From Roseivirga seohaensis (GTDB lineage Bacteria > Bacteroidota > Bacteroidia > Cytophagales > Cyclobacteriaceae), in assembly GCF_001592945.1 (NCBI RefSeq), contig NZ_LRPB01000005.1, positions 62,001 to 126,000 on the forward strand: a DNA stretch of 64,000 nucleotides. The letters are read 5' to 3'. The notes below the pieces were generated by a model. That model did not search any database and was not told the origin of the DNA. It worked only from the letters and a program-made list of their open reading frames with translations. Shown here one piece after another: positions 26,398 to 35,271 of this stretch. A program made the translations under genes and the position numbers. Numbering within the stretch: position 1 is the first letter of the stretch; the number at the start of each line of letters is the position of its first letter.

Positions 26398-27915
26398 ATG
26401 AGTACTACTATTAAAATTGCAAACCTAAGAGGCGAATCCTCTATACTGGCAAAACAATCTTCTCCAGACCCAAGTAAAGCTCTTTACGTATTACTAACAG
26501 CCGATGCTTCATCTGGAGTTTCTGGAATAACCGTGGGGGCTGTGACTCCTTTGACGGAGAACATGGCCATCACCTTTGATACAATCAAAAGCGGTCGCTT
26601 GTACGTTGGCTATGGTAAATATCCAAACCCACCGTTACCTCAGGGGCCTGATTATTATGGGTGGATAGAGTTTTCACGAACTAGCACTGATACTGCGGTA
26701 TGGATTAATTTATCTAATGTTGATATTCTCGGACTGCCTCTAACGCTTGAAGGAACTGATTCTGCAGGAGCATCATTCTCTTTAGGTTACAAAACGCCAA
26801 TGGTGGCTGCCAAAGCTTCCGATTCTATCATAGGGCAAGTAAAGGCCGTTTTGACAGATAGTGGTGCATCGGGAGGTTCTGCTGCGGTAATAAAAACCAA
26901 TACAGGTCAGGATAAAATTCTTGCGCCCAATCATGTACCTGCTAGCTATAGGTCTTATGATACTTATTTGAACAGTTTAACCGATACTACAGCTGCTAAT
27001 TACCCAGCTTCACTGAGTATACTATCGGATACTCCAAAAGACGGAAGTCCGGTTCAAATGACGGGGAGTTTTAAAAATGCTGCAACGGGTTCCGATAATA
27101 TTATAGAGCTTACCAGTGCTGATGGTACACAGGTTTGCCATATTACCAAATCGAACTTAACCTCACAAATCATTTATGAATGTGATGGTGGTTATATGAA
27201 TTGGTCCACTGATAGTGGTAAAACTTTTACTACTATACATCAAAACAGAACTGCTATAAATGATCCGTCAAGCACACTGGCAGAAAGAACAATTACCAAT
27301 TCTGTATTTAGAGAAATCATGATTGGTATTAATGAGGGATATTTTTCAATGACCAATCCTGCAAATAACAGTAATGGCATGTTTCCAGGTTTAGTGCCAT
27401 TTGCTACTGGTGATGGTAACCAATACGCGCAGGTGATACATAAGAACTCAAACTCTTATGGGTTTCCATATGCCGATTCAAACCTCAAAGTCTTAGTAAC
27501 CTCTCAATTAGGAGCCGATCTTACCCTGAATGTGATTGCTGATGATGCTACAAAGGATTATTCAGCGCCATCAGATAACAGCAGTAATCAGCCGCAATCT
27601 GGCACTTATCAATTTGGTATAGGAACAGGAAGTCAAGGTTTAGGTGTAATAAGAATTGGGAACTGGCGATATCTTCCAAATTCGGCCGGGGCCTATGGTG
27701 GATACCTTCCCGACTTACCAAATTGGACAAAAATGGAGTTTAGCGGACTTGGTGCCAATAAATATATATGGGTTAAAAATAACCAAGTAGCGGAGGGAAG
27801 TGGATCAACCCAATGCCTTACCCAAGCTTGTGTTATAAATAATAAAGTTCTTGTTTGGGGAGCAGGTCTAGCTTGGAACGGTAGTGTGGCCGCTCCATCG
27901 AAACCAACAACCTAA
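26398..27915 (+). CDS. Probable GH64 beta-1,3-glucanase-like protein
   Basis: A 505-residue protein. Segments such as GRLYVGYGKYPNPPLPQG, YYGWIEFSRTSTDTAVWINL and SNVDILGLPLTLEG resemble the thaumatin-like core of glycoside hydrolase family 64, which cleaves beta-1,3-glucan (laminarin) to pentasaccharides. Later NHVPASYRSYDTYLN and LSILSDTPKDGS also fit the family. There is no recognisable signal peptide, odd for a polysaccharide-degrading enzyme. The N-terminus is rich in Ser, Thr and Gly. A SusCD pair upstream, past the DsbA-like gene, hints at but does not prove a glycan-use context. I recognise the family by eye only, so the call is moderate. Confidence 0.6.
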   Translation: MSTTIKIANLRGESSILAKQSSPDPSKALYVLLTADASSGVSGITVGAVTPLTENMAITFDTIKSGRLYVGYGKYPNPPLPQGPDYYGWIEFSRTSTDTAVWINLSNVDILGLPLTLEGTDSAGASFSLGYKTPMVAAKASDSIIGQVKAVLTDSGASGGSAAVIKTNTGQDKILAPNHVPASYRSYDTYLNSLTDTTAANYPASLSILSDTPKDGSPVQMTGSFKNAATGSDNIIELTSADGTQVCHITKSNLTSQIIYECDGGYMNWSTDSGKTFTTIHQNRTAINDPSSTLAERTITNSVFREIMIGINEGYFSMTNPANNSNGMFPGLVPFATGDGNQYAQVIHKNSNSYGFPYADSNLKVLVTSQLGADLTLNVIADDATKDYSAPSDNSSNQPQSGTYQFGIGTGSQGLGVIRIGNWRYLPNSAGAYGGYLPDLPNWTKMEFSGLGANKYIWVKNNQVAEGSGSTQCLTQACVINNKVLVWGAGLAWNGSVAAPSKPTT

Positions 27916-27971
27916 GGATAATAGAAAGTTGTCAGTTGTGGGACTGTCAACTGTCTAATTTTTTCAACTTT

Positions 27972-28007
27972 ACAAAGGTGCTTCAATATGAAGTGCCTTT
28001 GTTTTTT
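27972..28007 (+). terminator. Intrinsic terminator after the GH64-like gene
   Basis: ACAAAGGTGCTTCA at 27972-27985 pairs with TGAAGTGCCTTTGT at 27989-28002 (two G-T pairs), followed by T residues. It overlaps the stop codon of the convergent gene. Confidence 0.82.
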
Positions 28008-28666
28008 AACTCATCAAACTGCTCAAAAAATGCATCGTCATATACCAGCTCGGCTTTGTTAAGGTATTTTTGCATACCGAGCATAACCTCGAAGTTGGGC
28101 TGATGCAGGTGTTTTGGGATTTTATAAAGGCGATCGTCTTTTTTATCGAAGGGAGTGCTTTCTTTCGACCCAAATAAGTAGGGGATTAGAATTTTAGAAC
28201 AGCTCAAGGCAATTCTATCAAATTCGTATTCTTTGAAATGACCCTGAAGCCTGAGGTTAATGTTTTCGAAAAACTCTAAAGTACTGGCCAAGCGTACACG
28301 AGAACCTGCTCTTGATTTTCCTTTGGTTTTGAGATGTTTGATCTGGCTTTTTCCCTGCTTCTTTCTAACCATGTAGGCACCGAATACTTTGTGCGCTAAA
28401 CATTTTTCTCCTTTAAACACGCCTACAGACGCACTGCCCGATTGCACCAAAAGCATTAGGTAGTTTACTTCTTTTTCAAAATCTAAAACGAGATTTTGAT
28501 TGCAGGTCAAGGTTAGGGGCAAACGCAGATAAGCTTCACGATATTGTCCTTCCAAACCAAGTTCAACTCTGTGTTTATTGAAATCATATTGGGTTTGAAA
28601 GTTTAAGCCTCTGACTTTATCCAAGATCTCAGGCACTTCGGAACGATCAAAGAAAATGCTTTTCAT
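27983..28666 (-). CDS. VLRF1-type (Vms1-like) peptidyl-tRNA release factor, Bacteroidota form
   Basis: A 227-residue protein with no signal peptide. The segment RKKQGKSQIKHLKTKGKSRAG (residues about 101-121), followed by SRVRLAS, matches the loop of Vms1/ANKZF1 release factors, in which a Gln replaces the last residue of the eRF1 GGQ motif; here the catalytic candidate is Gln108. Vms1 hydrolyses peptidyl-tRNA on stalled large ribosomal subunits in the quality-control pathway, and Bacteroidota carry a dedicated VLRF1 branch. The upstream eRF1-like strands fit FGAYMV. The call rests on this motif and overall length. It stands alone on its strand. Confidence 0.72.
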   Translation of the reverse strand: MKSIFFDRSEVPEILDKVRGLNFQTQYDFNKHRVELGLEGQYREAYLRLPLTLTCNQNLVLDFEKEVNYLMLLVQSGSASVGVFKGEKCLAHKVFGAYMVRKKQGKSQIKHLKTKGKSRAGSRVRLASTLEFFENINLRLQGHFKEYEFDRIALSCSKILIPYLFGSKESTPFDKKDDRLYKIPKHLHQPNFEVMLGMQKYLNKAELVYDDAFFEQFDELKNKGTSY

Positions 28667-28870
28667 TCCGAATACTAAAAAAAGGAAACGCCATCATCAA
28701 ACCTTTCTTTCAAATCGAGAAAACTTTTTTCAAAATGAAAATTTAAGGCGGGAAAAAAGTTGTTATTCAGTGCAATAATATTGGTTCAGATGAAGTTGGA
28801 AGGCATATTAAAAAAGATGATGTTTTCGGCATGGCAAGTGCATATTTTTGCTGAACCATAATAGACACAA

Positions 28871-31213
28871 ATGACTAGATCACGCAAGCCAAAACGTAAG
28901 TTCTTAAAATGGACTTTGAGAATTACTTTGTTTGGTATCCTCTCAATTCTACTTTTTTACCTCAGTGTTTATTTGCAAGTATGGGGACCACTTCCAAATC
29001 AAAATCAACTTACCGAAATTAGGCAGAGCAAAGCTTCTGAAGTATATGCTTCTAACGGAAAGCTCATTGGTAAATTCTATATTTTCGATAGGCAGCCGAT
29101 AGGTTATGATGAAATTCCTAAACATTTGATTGACGCCCTAATTGCAACAGAGGATGCAAGGTTCTATGATCATGAAGGAATTGACAACCGCAGTTTGTTA
29201 AGGGTTATTTTCAAAAGTCTATTGCTGCAAGATGAATCATCAGGCGGAGGAAGTACGATTTCTCAGCAGTTGGCTAAAAATCTCTTCCCCAGAAAGAACC
29301 ACGGTATATTTAGTATGCCAGTTAATAAAACACGGGAAGCTATCATTGCTACTCGTTTAGAAAAGGCTTATACCAAAGAAGAAATCATTACGCTTTATTT
29401 AAATACGGTTCCGTTTGGTGATAATACTTTTGGTATTGAGAGCGCTGCGGGTAAGTTTTATAGTAAAAAAGCACGTGAATTAACCCTTACAGAGTCTGCC
29501 GTTTTGATAGGGATGCTTAAAGCTTCGCACCTGTATAACCCAAGGATTTTCCCTGAAAGGAGCAAAACCAGAAGGGATGTTGTGTTGAACCAAATGTCGC
29601 GCTATGGCTATTTAACGGCTGAAGAAGTTGCAATGGCTAAGAAGGAAAAACTACAGCTTTCATATAGAGGGTTTAGCCATGAAGATGGACTTGCGCCTTA
29701 TTTTAGGGAGCAGGTAAGAAAGACTTTAGAAGAATGGACAAAGCATAATAAGGATGAAAAAGGTGATAAATATAACCTGTATACCAGTGGTTTGAAAATC
29801 TATACCACTTTGGATTACGACATGCAAAGAATGGCAGAGGAGGCCATGACGGAGCATATGAGTAAGCTTCAAACGGATTTTGAAGAAAGTTATGGAAAGA
29901 ATGCACCTTGGTTGAAAAATGCTTCTTTGATTGAAAGTACAATAGAGAGACTCCCCAAATACAAAGCACTAAAAGCTTCTGGAAGAACCAAAAAGCAAAT
30001 CATGGATTCATTAGCTGTAAAGTATGAAATGGAGCTTTTTGATTGGTCGGGGAAAAAGGTGGTGAAAGCCAGTCCGATTGATAGTGCTGTTCATTATTTA
30101 AAGTTTTTGAACACAGGAATGTTGTCTATTGACCCCAGGTCGGGTGCAGTAAAAAGCTGGATTGGCGGAATTGACTTCGAGCATTTTCAATACGACCATG
30201 TGAGTCAGGCTAAAAGGCAGGTGGGTTCTACATTTAAGCCCATTGTTTATACTGCCGCTTTAGAAGCAGGGATTGACCCGTGTAAACACTATTCTGCCCA
30301 ACAGGTAACTTATACCAATTACGACAATTGGACGCCTACCAACTCTGGTGACGAAGGAAATTACGACCTCAATTACTCAATGAAAGGAGCTCTGAGTAAT
30401 TCTGTCAATACTGTAGCGGTGAAAGTGCTTGAGGATGCCGGTTTACAAAATGTAATAGGGCAAGCGCAAAGAATGGGGATAACCTCTAGCATGCCTCAAG
30501 TACCCTCCATTGCTCTTGGAACTGCCGAAATTAGCCTAATAGAAATGATTGAAGCTTATTCTAGCTATGTCAATTCATCGAGAACAGTAAAACCGTATTT
30601 CATTACAAGCATTGAAGATAGCAGAGGAGAATTAATTGCAGAATTCAAACCAGAAGTAAGTGAAGACCCTGCTTTTTCTGAAACAACTCGCGAAGCTATT
30701 ATTGAAATGCTAAAAGCTACTGTCGATGAAGGTACCGCTTCTCGTCTGCGTTGGAAGTATGGATTGAGCAATGACATTGCGGGCAAAACAGGTACTACAC
30801 AATCGAATAAAGACGGCTGGTTTGTAGGAATTACTCCAAAGCTATTGACTATTACTTGGGTAGGAGTTGATGATCATCGTATTGGATTTAGAACCACCGC
30901 TATGGGCCAAGGGGCAAATTCCGCATTGCCTATATATGGATTAATGATGCAGAAAATGAATGGAGATAAAAATTTCAATTCCATTACAAGGGCGAAATTC
31001 CCTCCACCGTCAATCGAAGTGCTCAATCAAATGGGTTGTAAACCGGTGGAAGAAGATGGTTTTCTGAAACGGATTTTTACCAATGATGAAAAACCTAAGC
31101 CTATGAAATTTGATACCAAAACTGAGGAAGAAAAAGAAGGCATCTTTTCAAAAATTGGAAACCTGTTTAAACGAAAAGACAAGAAAGAAAAGAAGAAAAG
31201 TGGAGGAGGCTAA
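28871..31213 (+). CDS. Class A penicillin-binding protein (PBP1A-like)
   Basis: A 780-residue bifunctional peptidoglycan synthase. One N-terminal membrane helix (about residues 14-34) is followed by the GT51 glycosyltransferase domain (about 55-235) with its ATEDARFYDHEG, GGSTISQQLAKNLFP and EIITLYLN motifs. The transpeptidase domain (about 400-690) has the nucleophile Ser453 in GSTFKP, the SNS motif (SxN), and AGKTGTTQ. The C-terminus is basic and glycine-rich, ending KKSGGG. It polymerises and cross-links glycan strands in the periplasm. It stands alone between the VLRF1 gene and a bidirectional terminator. Confidence 0.95.
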   Translation: MTRSRKPKRKFLKWTLRITLFGILSILLFYLSVYLQVWGPLPNQNQLTEIRQSKASEVYASNGKLIGKFYIFDRQPIGYDEIPKHLIDALIATEDARFYDHEGIDNRSLLRVIFKSLLLQDESSGGGSTISQQLAKNLFPRKNHGIFSMPVNKTREAIIATRLEKAYTKEEIITLYLNTVPFGDNTFGIESAAGKFYSKKARELTLTESAVLIGMLKASHLYNPRIFPERSKTRRDVVLNQMSRYGYLTAEEVAMAKKEKLQLSYRGFSHEDGLAPYFREQVRKTLEEWTKHNKDEKGDKYNLYTSGLKIYTTLDYDMQRMAEEAMTEHMSKLQTDFEESYGKNAPWLKNASLIESTIERLPKYKALKASGRTKKQIMDSLAVKYEMELFDWSGKKVVKASPIDSAVHYLKFLNTGMLSIDPRSGAVKSWIGGIDFEHFQYDHVSQAKRQVGSTFKPIVYTAALEAGIDPCKHYSAQQVTYTNYDNWTPTNSGDEGNYDLNYSMKGALSNSVNTVAVKVLEDAGLQNVIGQAQRMGITSSMPQVPSIALGTAEISLIEMIEAYSSYVNSSRTVKPYFITSIEDSRGELIAEFKPEVSEDPAFSETTREAIIEMLKATVDEGTASRLRWKYGLSNDIAGKTGTTQSNKDGWFVGITPKLLTITWVGVDDHRIGFRTTAMGQGANSALPIYGLMMQKMNGDKNFNSITRAKFPPPSIEVLNQMGCKPVEEDGFLKRIFTNDEKPKPMKFDTKTEEEKEGIFSKIGNLFKRKDKKEKKKSGGG

Positions 31214-31260
31214 AACTAAAAAGGCCAGTAGATGTATAAATCAACTGGCCTTTTTAGTTT
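31213..31260. terminator. Bidirectional terminator between convergent genes
   Basis: A perfect 17-bp stem (31213-31229 with 31244-31260) with A- and T-runs on both sides serves the PBP gene on the plus strand and the saccharopine-dehydrogenase-like gene on the minus strand. Confidence 0.88.
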
Positions 31261-31269
31261 GGAATGCGC

Positions 31270-32610
31270 TTAATCTAAATCAACCTCTTCCTCAATAAAG
31301 TGGAAGCCAAGCTCGTCAAGTTCATTCAAAATAGGCTCATAGAATTCTGGGGTAATAGGAATAACCACACCGCGGGCTTCGATTTTTCCTTGTAGCAGCA
31401 ATTTAGTAGCCACCCCTAATGGGAAACCTACGGTTTTTGCCATAGCAGTTTCGTTGGCATTTTCTCCATTGGCTACCATGGCCGAACGAATACGTTTTGT
31501 CTTCCCATTTTCAACGTAGTCGAACAAATGCCACATCACTATTTGGTCTTTCTCGTCAGGGCCAATCGTCCATTTCTTTTTGAGTATATGCTCTAAAATT
31601 TGCGCTGGTGTGCCTTTCTGAAGTCCAACAGGCGTTTCTTCAAACATATCTAACCACCTTAGTTTATGCATTTCTGGGCCGTCCAGTTCTAAACCTAAAT
31701 AATGGGCTAGTTTTAATTCAACAGAATCATTTGGGTTATAAGAAAGAAAAGAATTGATAAACTGCCGATGCGTCATTTGATTCACACCATCCATTTGATA
31801 AGTATCGTCTGTGGCTCCCAACTGTACAAAAACGTCCCAGCCCTTGCAATAGCCAGGTCTTCTCAGTGTCCCTCTAAAAAGCGTTTGAATATTATGGAGG
31901 TTATAAACGTCCATATACATTAATGAATCTCGATTGGCGTAGCCCTCAAAATAGCCATGTCCAGGAATATGGATCATCTCTGTTCTTCTAAAAAGCTTAT
32001 GGTAAGGAATGAACTTAAACTTTCCTTCCTGAATAAATTTTACTGTGCCTTGGCCTGCCAGTACTACGTTTCGAGGGTTCCAAGTAAAGCCATACTCCCA
32101 CGGGTTGTCGTCATTTGGGTTGGGCATTAAAAGTCCGCCAGTAAACGATTCAAAAGCGCGGAGTTCTAAGCCCTTGCTTCTCACTTTGTCTATCACCTTC
32201 ATGGCCGACATATGGTCGATCCCTGGATCTAGGCCACACTCATTCAAAAAGAGCAATCCCTTTGTTTTTGCTTGCTCATTTAAAGCCCGCATATCGTCTG
32301 ATACGTACGAAGCGGTGAGTAAGTGTTTATTTAAGGATAAACAGGTTTCTGCCACTGTAGGATGGAAAGATGCGGGTAACATCGAAATCACCACATCTGC
32401 TTCTGATATTACTTTAATTCTTTCTTGCTCTTCTCTAACATTAAAAGCAATTGCACTTCCTCTTTCACTATTCTTTACCTTTTCTTCGGCAAGCTGAAGG
32501 GCGTAATCGCCAACAGTTACATGCCAATCATTTTCTTCGGCAGCAGATAGTAAATAGTTAATTAATGAAGTTGCAGAGCGTCCAGCCCCAAGAATTAATA
32601 TGCGATTCAT
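31270..32610 (-). CDS. Saccharopine dehydrogenase-like oxidoreductase
   Basis: A 446-residue enzyme beginning with a Rossmann motif, NRILILGAGRSATSLINYL. ATG at 32610 is chosen because the frame upstream to 32700 adds a segment with no family match. Substrate-side motifs include NECGLDPGIDHMSAM (about residues 130-144), FTGGLLMPNPNDDNPWEYGFTW cut in halves by its conserved Pro, and GHGYFEGYANRDS. This is the saccharopine dehydrogenase/reductase family, which joins lysine metabolism to glutamate using NAD(P). In Bacteroidota such genes are often annotated as NADP-dependent, L-glutamate-forming; the actual substrate is uncertain. It diverges from cdd. Confidence 0.88.
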   Translation of the reverse strand: MNRILILGAGRSATSLINYLLSAAEENDWHVTVGDYALQLAEEKVKNSERGSAIAFNVREEQERIKVISEADVVISMLPASFHPTVAETCLSLNKHLLTASYVSDDMRALNEQAKTKGLLFLNECGLDPGIDHMSAMKVIDKVRSKGLELRAFESFTGGLLMPNPNDDNPWEYGFTWNPRNVVLAGQGTVKFIQEGKFKFIPYHKLFRRTEMIHIPGHGYFEGYANRDSLMYMDVYNLHNIQTLFRGTLRRPGYCKGWDVFVQLGATDDTYQMDGVNQMTHRQFINSFLSYNPNDSVELKLAHYLGLELDGPEMHKLRWLDMFEETPVGLQKGTPAQILEHILKKKWTIGPDEKDQIVMWHLFDYVENGKTKRIRSAMVANGENANETAMAKTVGFPLGVATKLLLQGKIEARGVVIPITPEFYEPILNELDELGFHFIEEEVDLD

Positions 32611-32741
32611 AGGTTCATTAGGTTTGGCCGCCAAGCTGTCAATTTTTTTTGTGCCGCCCAAACATATTTCAACAAATCCTGATTCAAGCATCTGAATCAA
32701 AAAGGATTCGTATATTCCAAGCGCACATCAAGAAAAAATTA

Positions 32742-33230
32742 ATGCCTAGGATAATTAAAAAGGAAGTATCACTAACACAATATGAAGCGGATGAGCTTGA
32801 TGAAGTGACACAAAACTTAATAGAAACAGCTAAACAATCTGCACTAAGAGCATATGCTCCATATTCTAATTTTCAAGTAGGGGCCGCATTACTTTTAGAC
32901 AACGGCAAAATCATTTCAGGAAACAATCAAGAAAATGCCTGTTATCCTGCTGGACTTTGCGCTGAACGTGTTGCCTTCTTTTCAGCGAAGTCGCAGTTTC
33001 CAGATTGTCAAATTCTTAAAGTAGCCATAGTGGCCAAACCAGCGAGTCAAGAACAATTTAAAATGGCTACACCTTGCGGAAGTTGCCGTCAGGTAATGAG
33101 TGAATACGAAAATAATCAGGAGCAGCATATTAAAATCTATTTGCCAGCAACGGATGGTAGTGTTTACGAGTCTGATTCAGTTGATAACTTCCTGCCTTTT
33201 AAATTTTCGAACAAAGATCTTAATTCATAA
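32742..33230 (+). CDS. cdd: Cytidine deaminase
   Basis: A 162-residue enzyme deaminating cytidine or deoxycytidine for pyrimidine salvage. The start at 32742 is preferred; earlier codons overlap the divergent gene's leader and have no match. The zinc site is complete: CAERVAFF (Cys-Ala-Glu, catalytic Glu) in the segment ENACYPAGLCAERVAFF, and PCGSCRQVM with two cysteines. YAPYSNFQVGAALL is the family's substrate loop. The stop codon overlaps the start of the next gene by one base (TAATG), so the two are translationally coupled. Confidence 0.95.
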   Translation: MPRIIKKEVSLTQYEADELDEVTQNLIETAKQSALRAYAPYSNFQVGAALLLDNGKIISGNNQENACYPAGLCAERVAFFSAKSQFPDCQILKVAIVAKPASQEQFKMATPCGSCRQVMSEYENNQEQHIKIYLPATDGSVYESDSVDNFLPFKFSNKDLNS

Positions 33231-33871
33231 TGGAGCACAAGATAAGCTTTGAGTTCAATGCTAGATTTCACACCTTAGGTCAGGTTTCAGGTGATATTGA
33301 ACAACTTTGGTTGGTTTGTCATGGGCACGGTCAATTGGCTAAATATTTTATTAGAAAGTTCGAAGTGTTGAATGATGGAAAAACTTTAATTGTAGCTCCT
33401 GAAGGGCTTTCTCGATATTATTTAGAGGGATTTACGGGAAGAGTAGGGGCTACATGGATGACCAAAGAAGATCGACTTTCGGACATAGAAAATTATTTAA
33501 CCTATTTGGATCGGGTTTTTAATTCGGTAAAAAGCCAGCTAAAACCTGATGTACGAGTGAACCTTTTGGGTTTTTCGCAAGGCGCAGCTACCATTTCGCG
33601 TTTTGCTACCCAAACCAATGTTCACTTTGATAAACTTATTCTTTGGGCAGGGATTTTCCCTCCTGATTTGCCTCCATTAGAAAGCAAAGAGCGGCTAAAG
33701 GGCAAAAAGGTGTATTGGGTATATGGAACAGATGACCAATATCTTTCCGCTGGAGTAATGGAAGAGCAAGAGACCATCGCCAAACATTTGGATATAAAGC
33801 CAAGGGTAAAAACCTTTAAAGGCTTACACGAGCTTTCAAGTGAGGTGCTGCTTGAAATTGCAGCAGAATAG
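33230..33871 (+). CDS. Alpha/beta-hydrolase (esterase-like)
   Basis: A 213-residue single-domain hydrolase. VCHGHGQ near residue 30 forms the oxyanion region. The nucleophile elbow is GFSQGA (Ser at about 118), typical of carboxylesterase/phospholipase-type hydrolases of the YpfH/esterase D group. The catalytic Asp fits YGTDDQYL, and the His fits GLHELS. It follows cdd with a one-base overlap. The substrate is unknown. Confidence 0.85.
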   Translation: MEHKISFEFNARFHTLGQVSGDIEQLWLVCHGHGQLAKYFIRKFEVLNDGKTLIVAPEGLSRYYLEGFTGRVGATWMTKEDRLSDIENYLTYLDRVFNSVKSQLKPDVRVNLLGFSQGAATISRFATQTNVHFDKLILWAGIFPPDLPPLESKERLKGKKVYWVYGTDDQYLSAGVMEEQETIAKHLDIKPRVKTFKGLHELSSEVLLEIAAE

Positions 33872-33998
33872 CCTTGATTTAGTACTTTTTGCGATGAATT
33901 AAGTGTTTGGCGTTTAATGAGATGGCTGTCTTTTTTGTGAAGGTAATTTTCCTGAAATACAATCTTTTACTTTCGTGTGGTTTTTTGTTGTAATTGCC

Positions 33999-34006
33999 TA
34001 TCTTTG
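33999..34006 (+). promoter_or_regulatory. Bacteroidota -7 box for the rpsF operon
   Basis: TATCTTTG matches TAnnTTTG exactly, 27 bases upstream of the rpsF start codon. Confidence 0.6.
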
Positions 34007-34032
34007 CAGCCCGAAATAATTAAATCATTAAC

Positions 34033-34392
34033 ATGAACAATTACGAAACAGTATTCATTTTAAATCCCGTTTTGTCTGATGATCAGATGAAGGATGCTGT
34101 CGGAAGTTTTGAAACTTTGCTTAAAAACAATGGAGCAGAGATAATAAACGTAGAGAAGTGGGGCTTGAAGAAATTGGCTTATCCAATTCAACACAAGTCT
34201 ACTGGTTTCTACAATTTGATTGAATTCAAAGCCGACCCAAGCCTAATCAAAACTTTAGAAGTAGAGTTTAAAAGAGACGAAAAGGTAATGAGATTCTTGA
34301 CCACTGCTTTGAACAAGCACGCTATAGAGTACAACGAAAAAAGAAGAAAAGGCGCATTCAACAAATCTAAAAAAGAGGAGGCAGCAGTATGA
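34033..34392 (+). CDS. rpsF: 30S ribosomal protein S6
   Basis: A 119-residue S6 protein. [16 protein letters not shown] at the start and [21 protein letters not shown] in the middle are diagnostic, with the Arg-rich MRFLT strand near the end. S6 pairs with S18 on the 30S platform. It is first in the rpsF-rpsR-rplI operon, with a canonical -7 box upstream, and its TGA overlaps the rpsR ATG (ATGA). Confidence 0.97.
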   Translation: MNNYETVFILNPVLSDDQMKDAVGSFETLLKNNGAEIINVEKWGLKKLAYPIQHKSTGFYNLIEFKADPSLIKTLEVEFKRDEKVMRFLTTALNKHAIEYNEKRRKGAFNKSKKEEAAV

Positions 34393-34640
34393 CACTCGTA
34401 AACGAACCAGTAAACAGAGATCAACAGAAGAAAAAATATTGCCGATTCAAAAAGAGCGGTATTAAGTACGTTGATTACAAAAATCCTGATTTCCTTTTAA
34501 AGTTTGTAAACGAACAAGGTAAACTTCTGCCAAGAAGATTAACTGGAACAAGCTTAAAGTATCAGAAGAAAGTAGCTCAGGCGGTTAAAAGAGCAAGACA
34601 CATTGCACTTTTACCTTACGTAACTGATTCTTTGAAATAA
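34389..34640 (+). CDS. rpsR: 30S ribosomal protein S18
   Basis: An 83-residue S18 protein. [20 protein letters not shown], then [20 protein letters not shown] and ARHIALLPY, are diagnostic. It retains one Cys of the ancestral zinc-binding set. It begins inside the rpsF stop (ATGA overlap) and precedes rplI by 25 bases. Confidence 0.97.
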   Translation: MTLVNEPVNRDQQKKKYCRFKKSGIKYVDYKNPDFLLKFVNEQGKLLPRRLTGTSLKYQKKVAQAVKRARHIALLPYVTDSLK

Positions 34641-34665
34641 TTTGAACCCTTAAAAGTAGAGCAGA

Positions 34666-35112
34666 ATGGAAGTAATATTAAAGACTGATATCAAGGGCTT
34701 AGGTTATAAAAACGATATTGTTGCTGTAAAGCCAGGATACGGAAGAAACTACCTTATTCCACAAGGATTTGCTGTTATCGCTAGTGCATCTAACAAGAAG
34801 CACACTGAAGAAACAGTAAAGCAAATGGCGCACAAAGCTGAAAAAATCATGGCAGATGCTCAAGCAATTGCTGATGCGATTGGAGATACTGTACTTGAAA
34901 TTAAAGCAAAGGCTGGTGATAGCGGGAAGATTTTTGGAGCGGTAACTACCCTACAAATTTCTGATGCTTTAAAAGTTGCCAAAGGTGTGGAAGTTGACAG
35001 AAAGAAAATTTCTTTCAAAGGTGAAGTGAAAATGATTGGTGAGTACGAGGCTGAAATCGATTTGCATAAGTCGGTGAAGAAAGACGTTAAATTCAACGTT
35101 GTAGCTGAGTAA
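34666..35112 (+). CDS. rplI: 50S ribosomal protein L9
   Basis: A 148-residue L9 with the typical N-terminal domain (VILKTDIKGLGYKNDIVAVK, then PGYGRNYLIPQGFA), the long connecting helix (EETVKQMAHKAEKIMADAQA) and the C-terminal RNA-binding domain (GDSGKIFGAVTTLQISDAL). It is last in the S6-S18-L9 operon and is followed by a very strong terminator. Confidence 0.97.
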   Translation: MEVILKTDIKGLGYKNDIVAVKPGYGRNYLIPQGFAVIASASNKKHTEETVKQMAHKAEKIMADAQAIADAIGDTVLEIKAKAGDSGKIFGAVTTLQISDALKVAKGVEVDRKKISFKGEVKMIGEYEAEIDLHKSVKKDVKFNVVAE

Positions 35113-35131
35113 TCCCTTAGGATATAGAATT

Positions 35132-35168
35132 AAAAAGCGGCTGAATCACTGATTCAGCCGCTTTTTTT
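35132..35168 (+). terminator. Intrinsic terminator of the rpsF-rpsR-rplI operon
   Basis: A perfect 16-bp stem (35132-35147 with 35151-35166), a three-base loop and a T-run. Confidence 0.92.
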
Positions 35169-35271
35169 ATGACTAATGAATCTTCTAGTTATAAGTTGAA
35201 GCCATTATTTTAGTTGTAATAAACTGTTTCGTTATAAGGCAAATAGAGGGGGAGAGGTTACTGCTCTGAGT

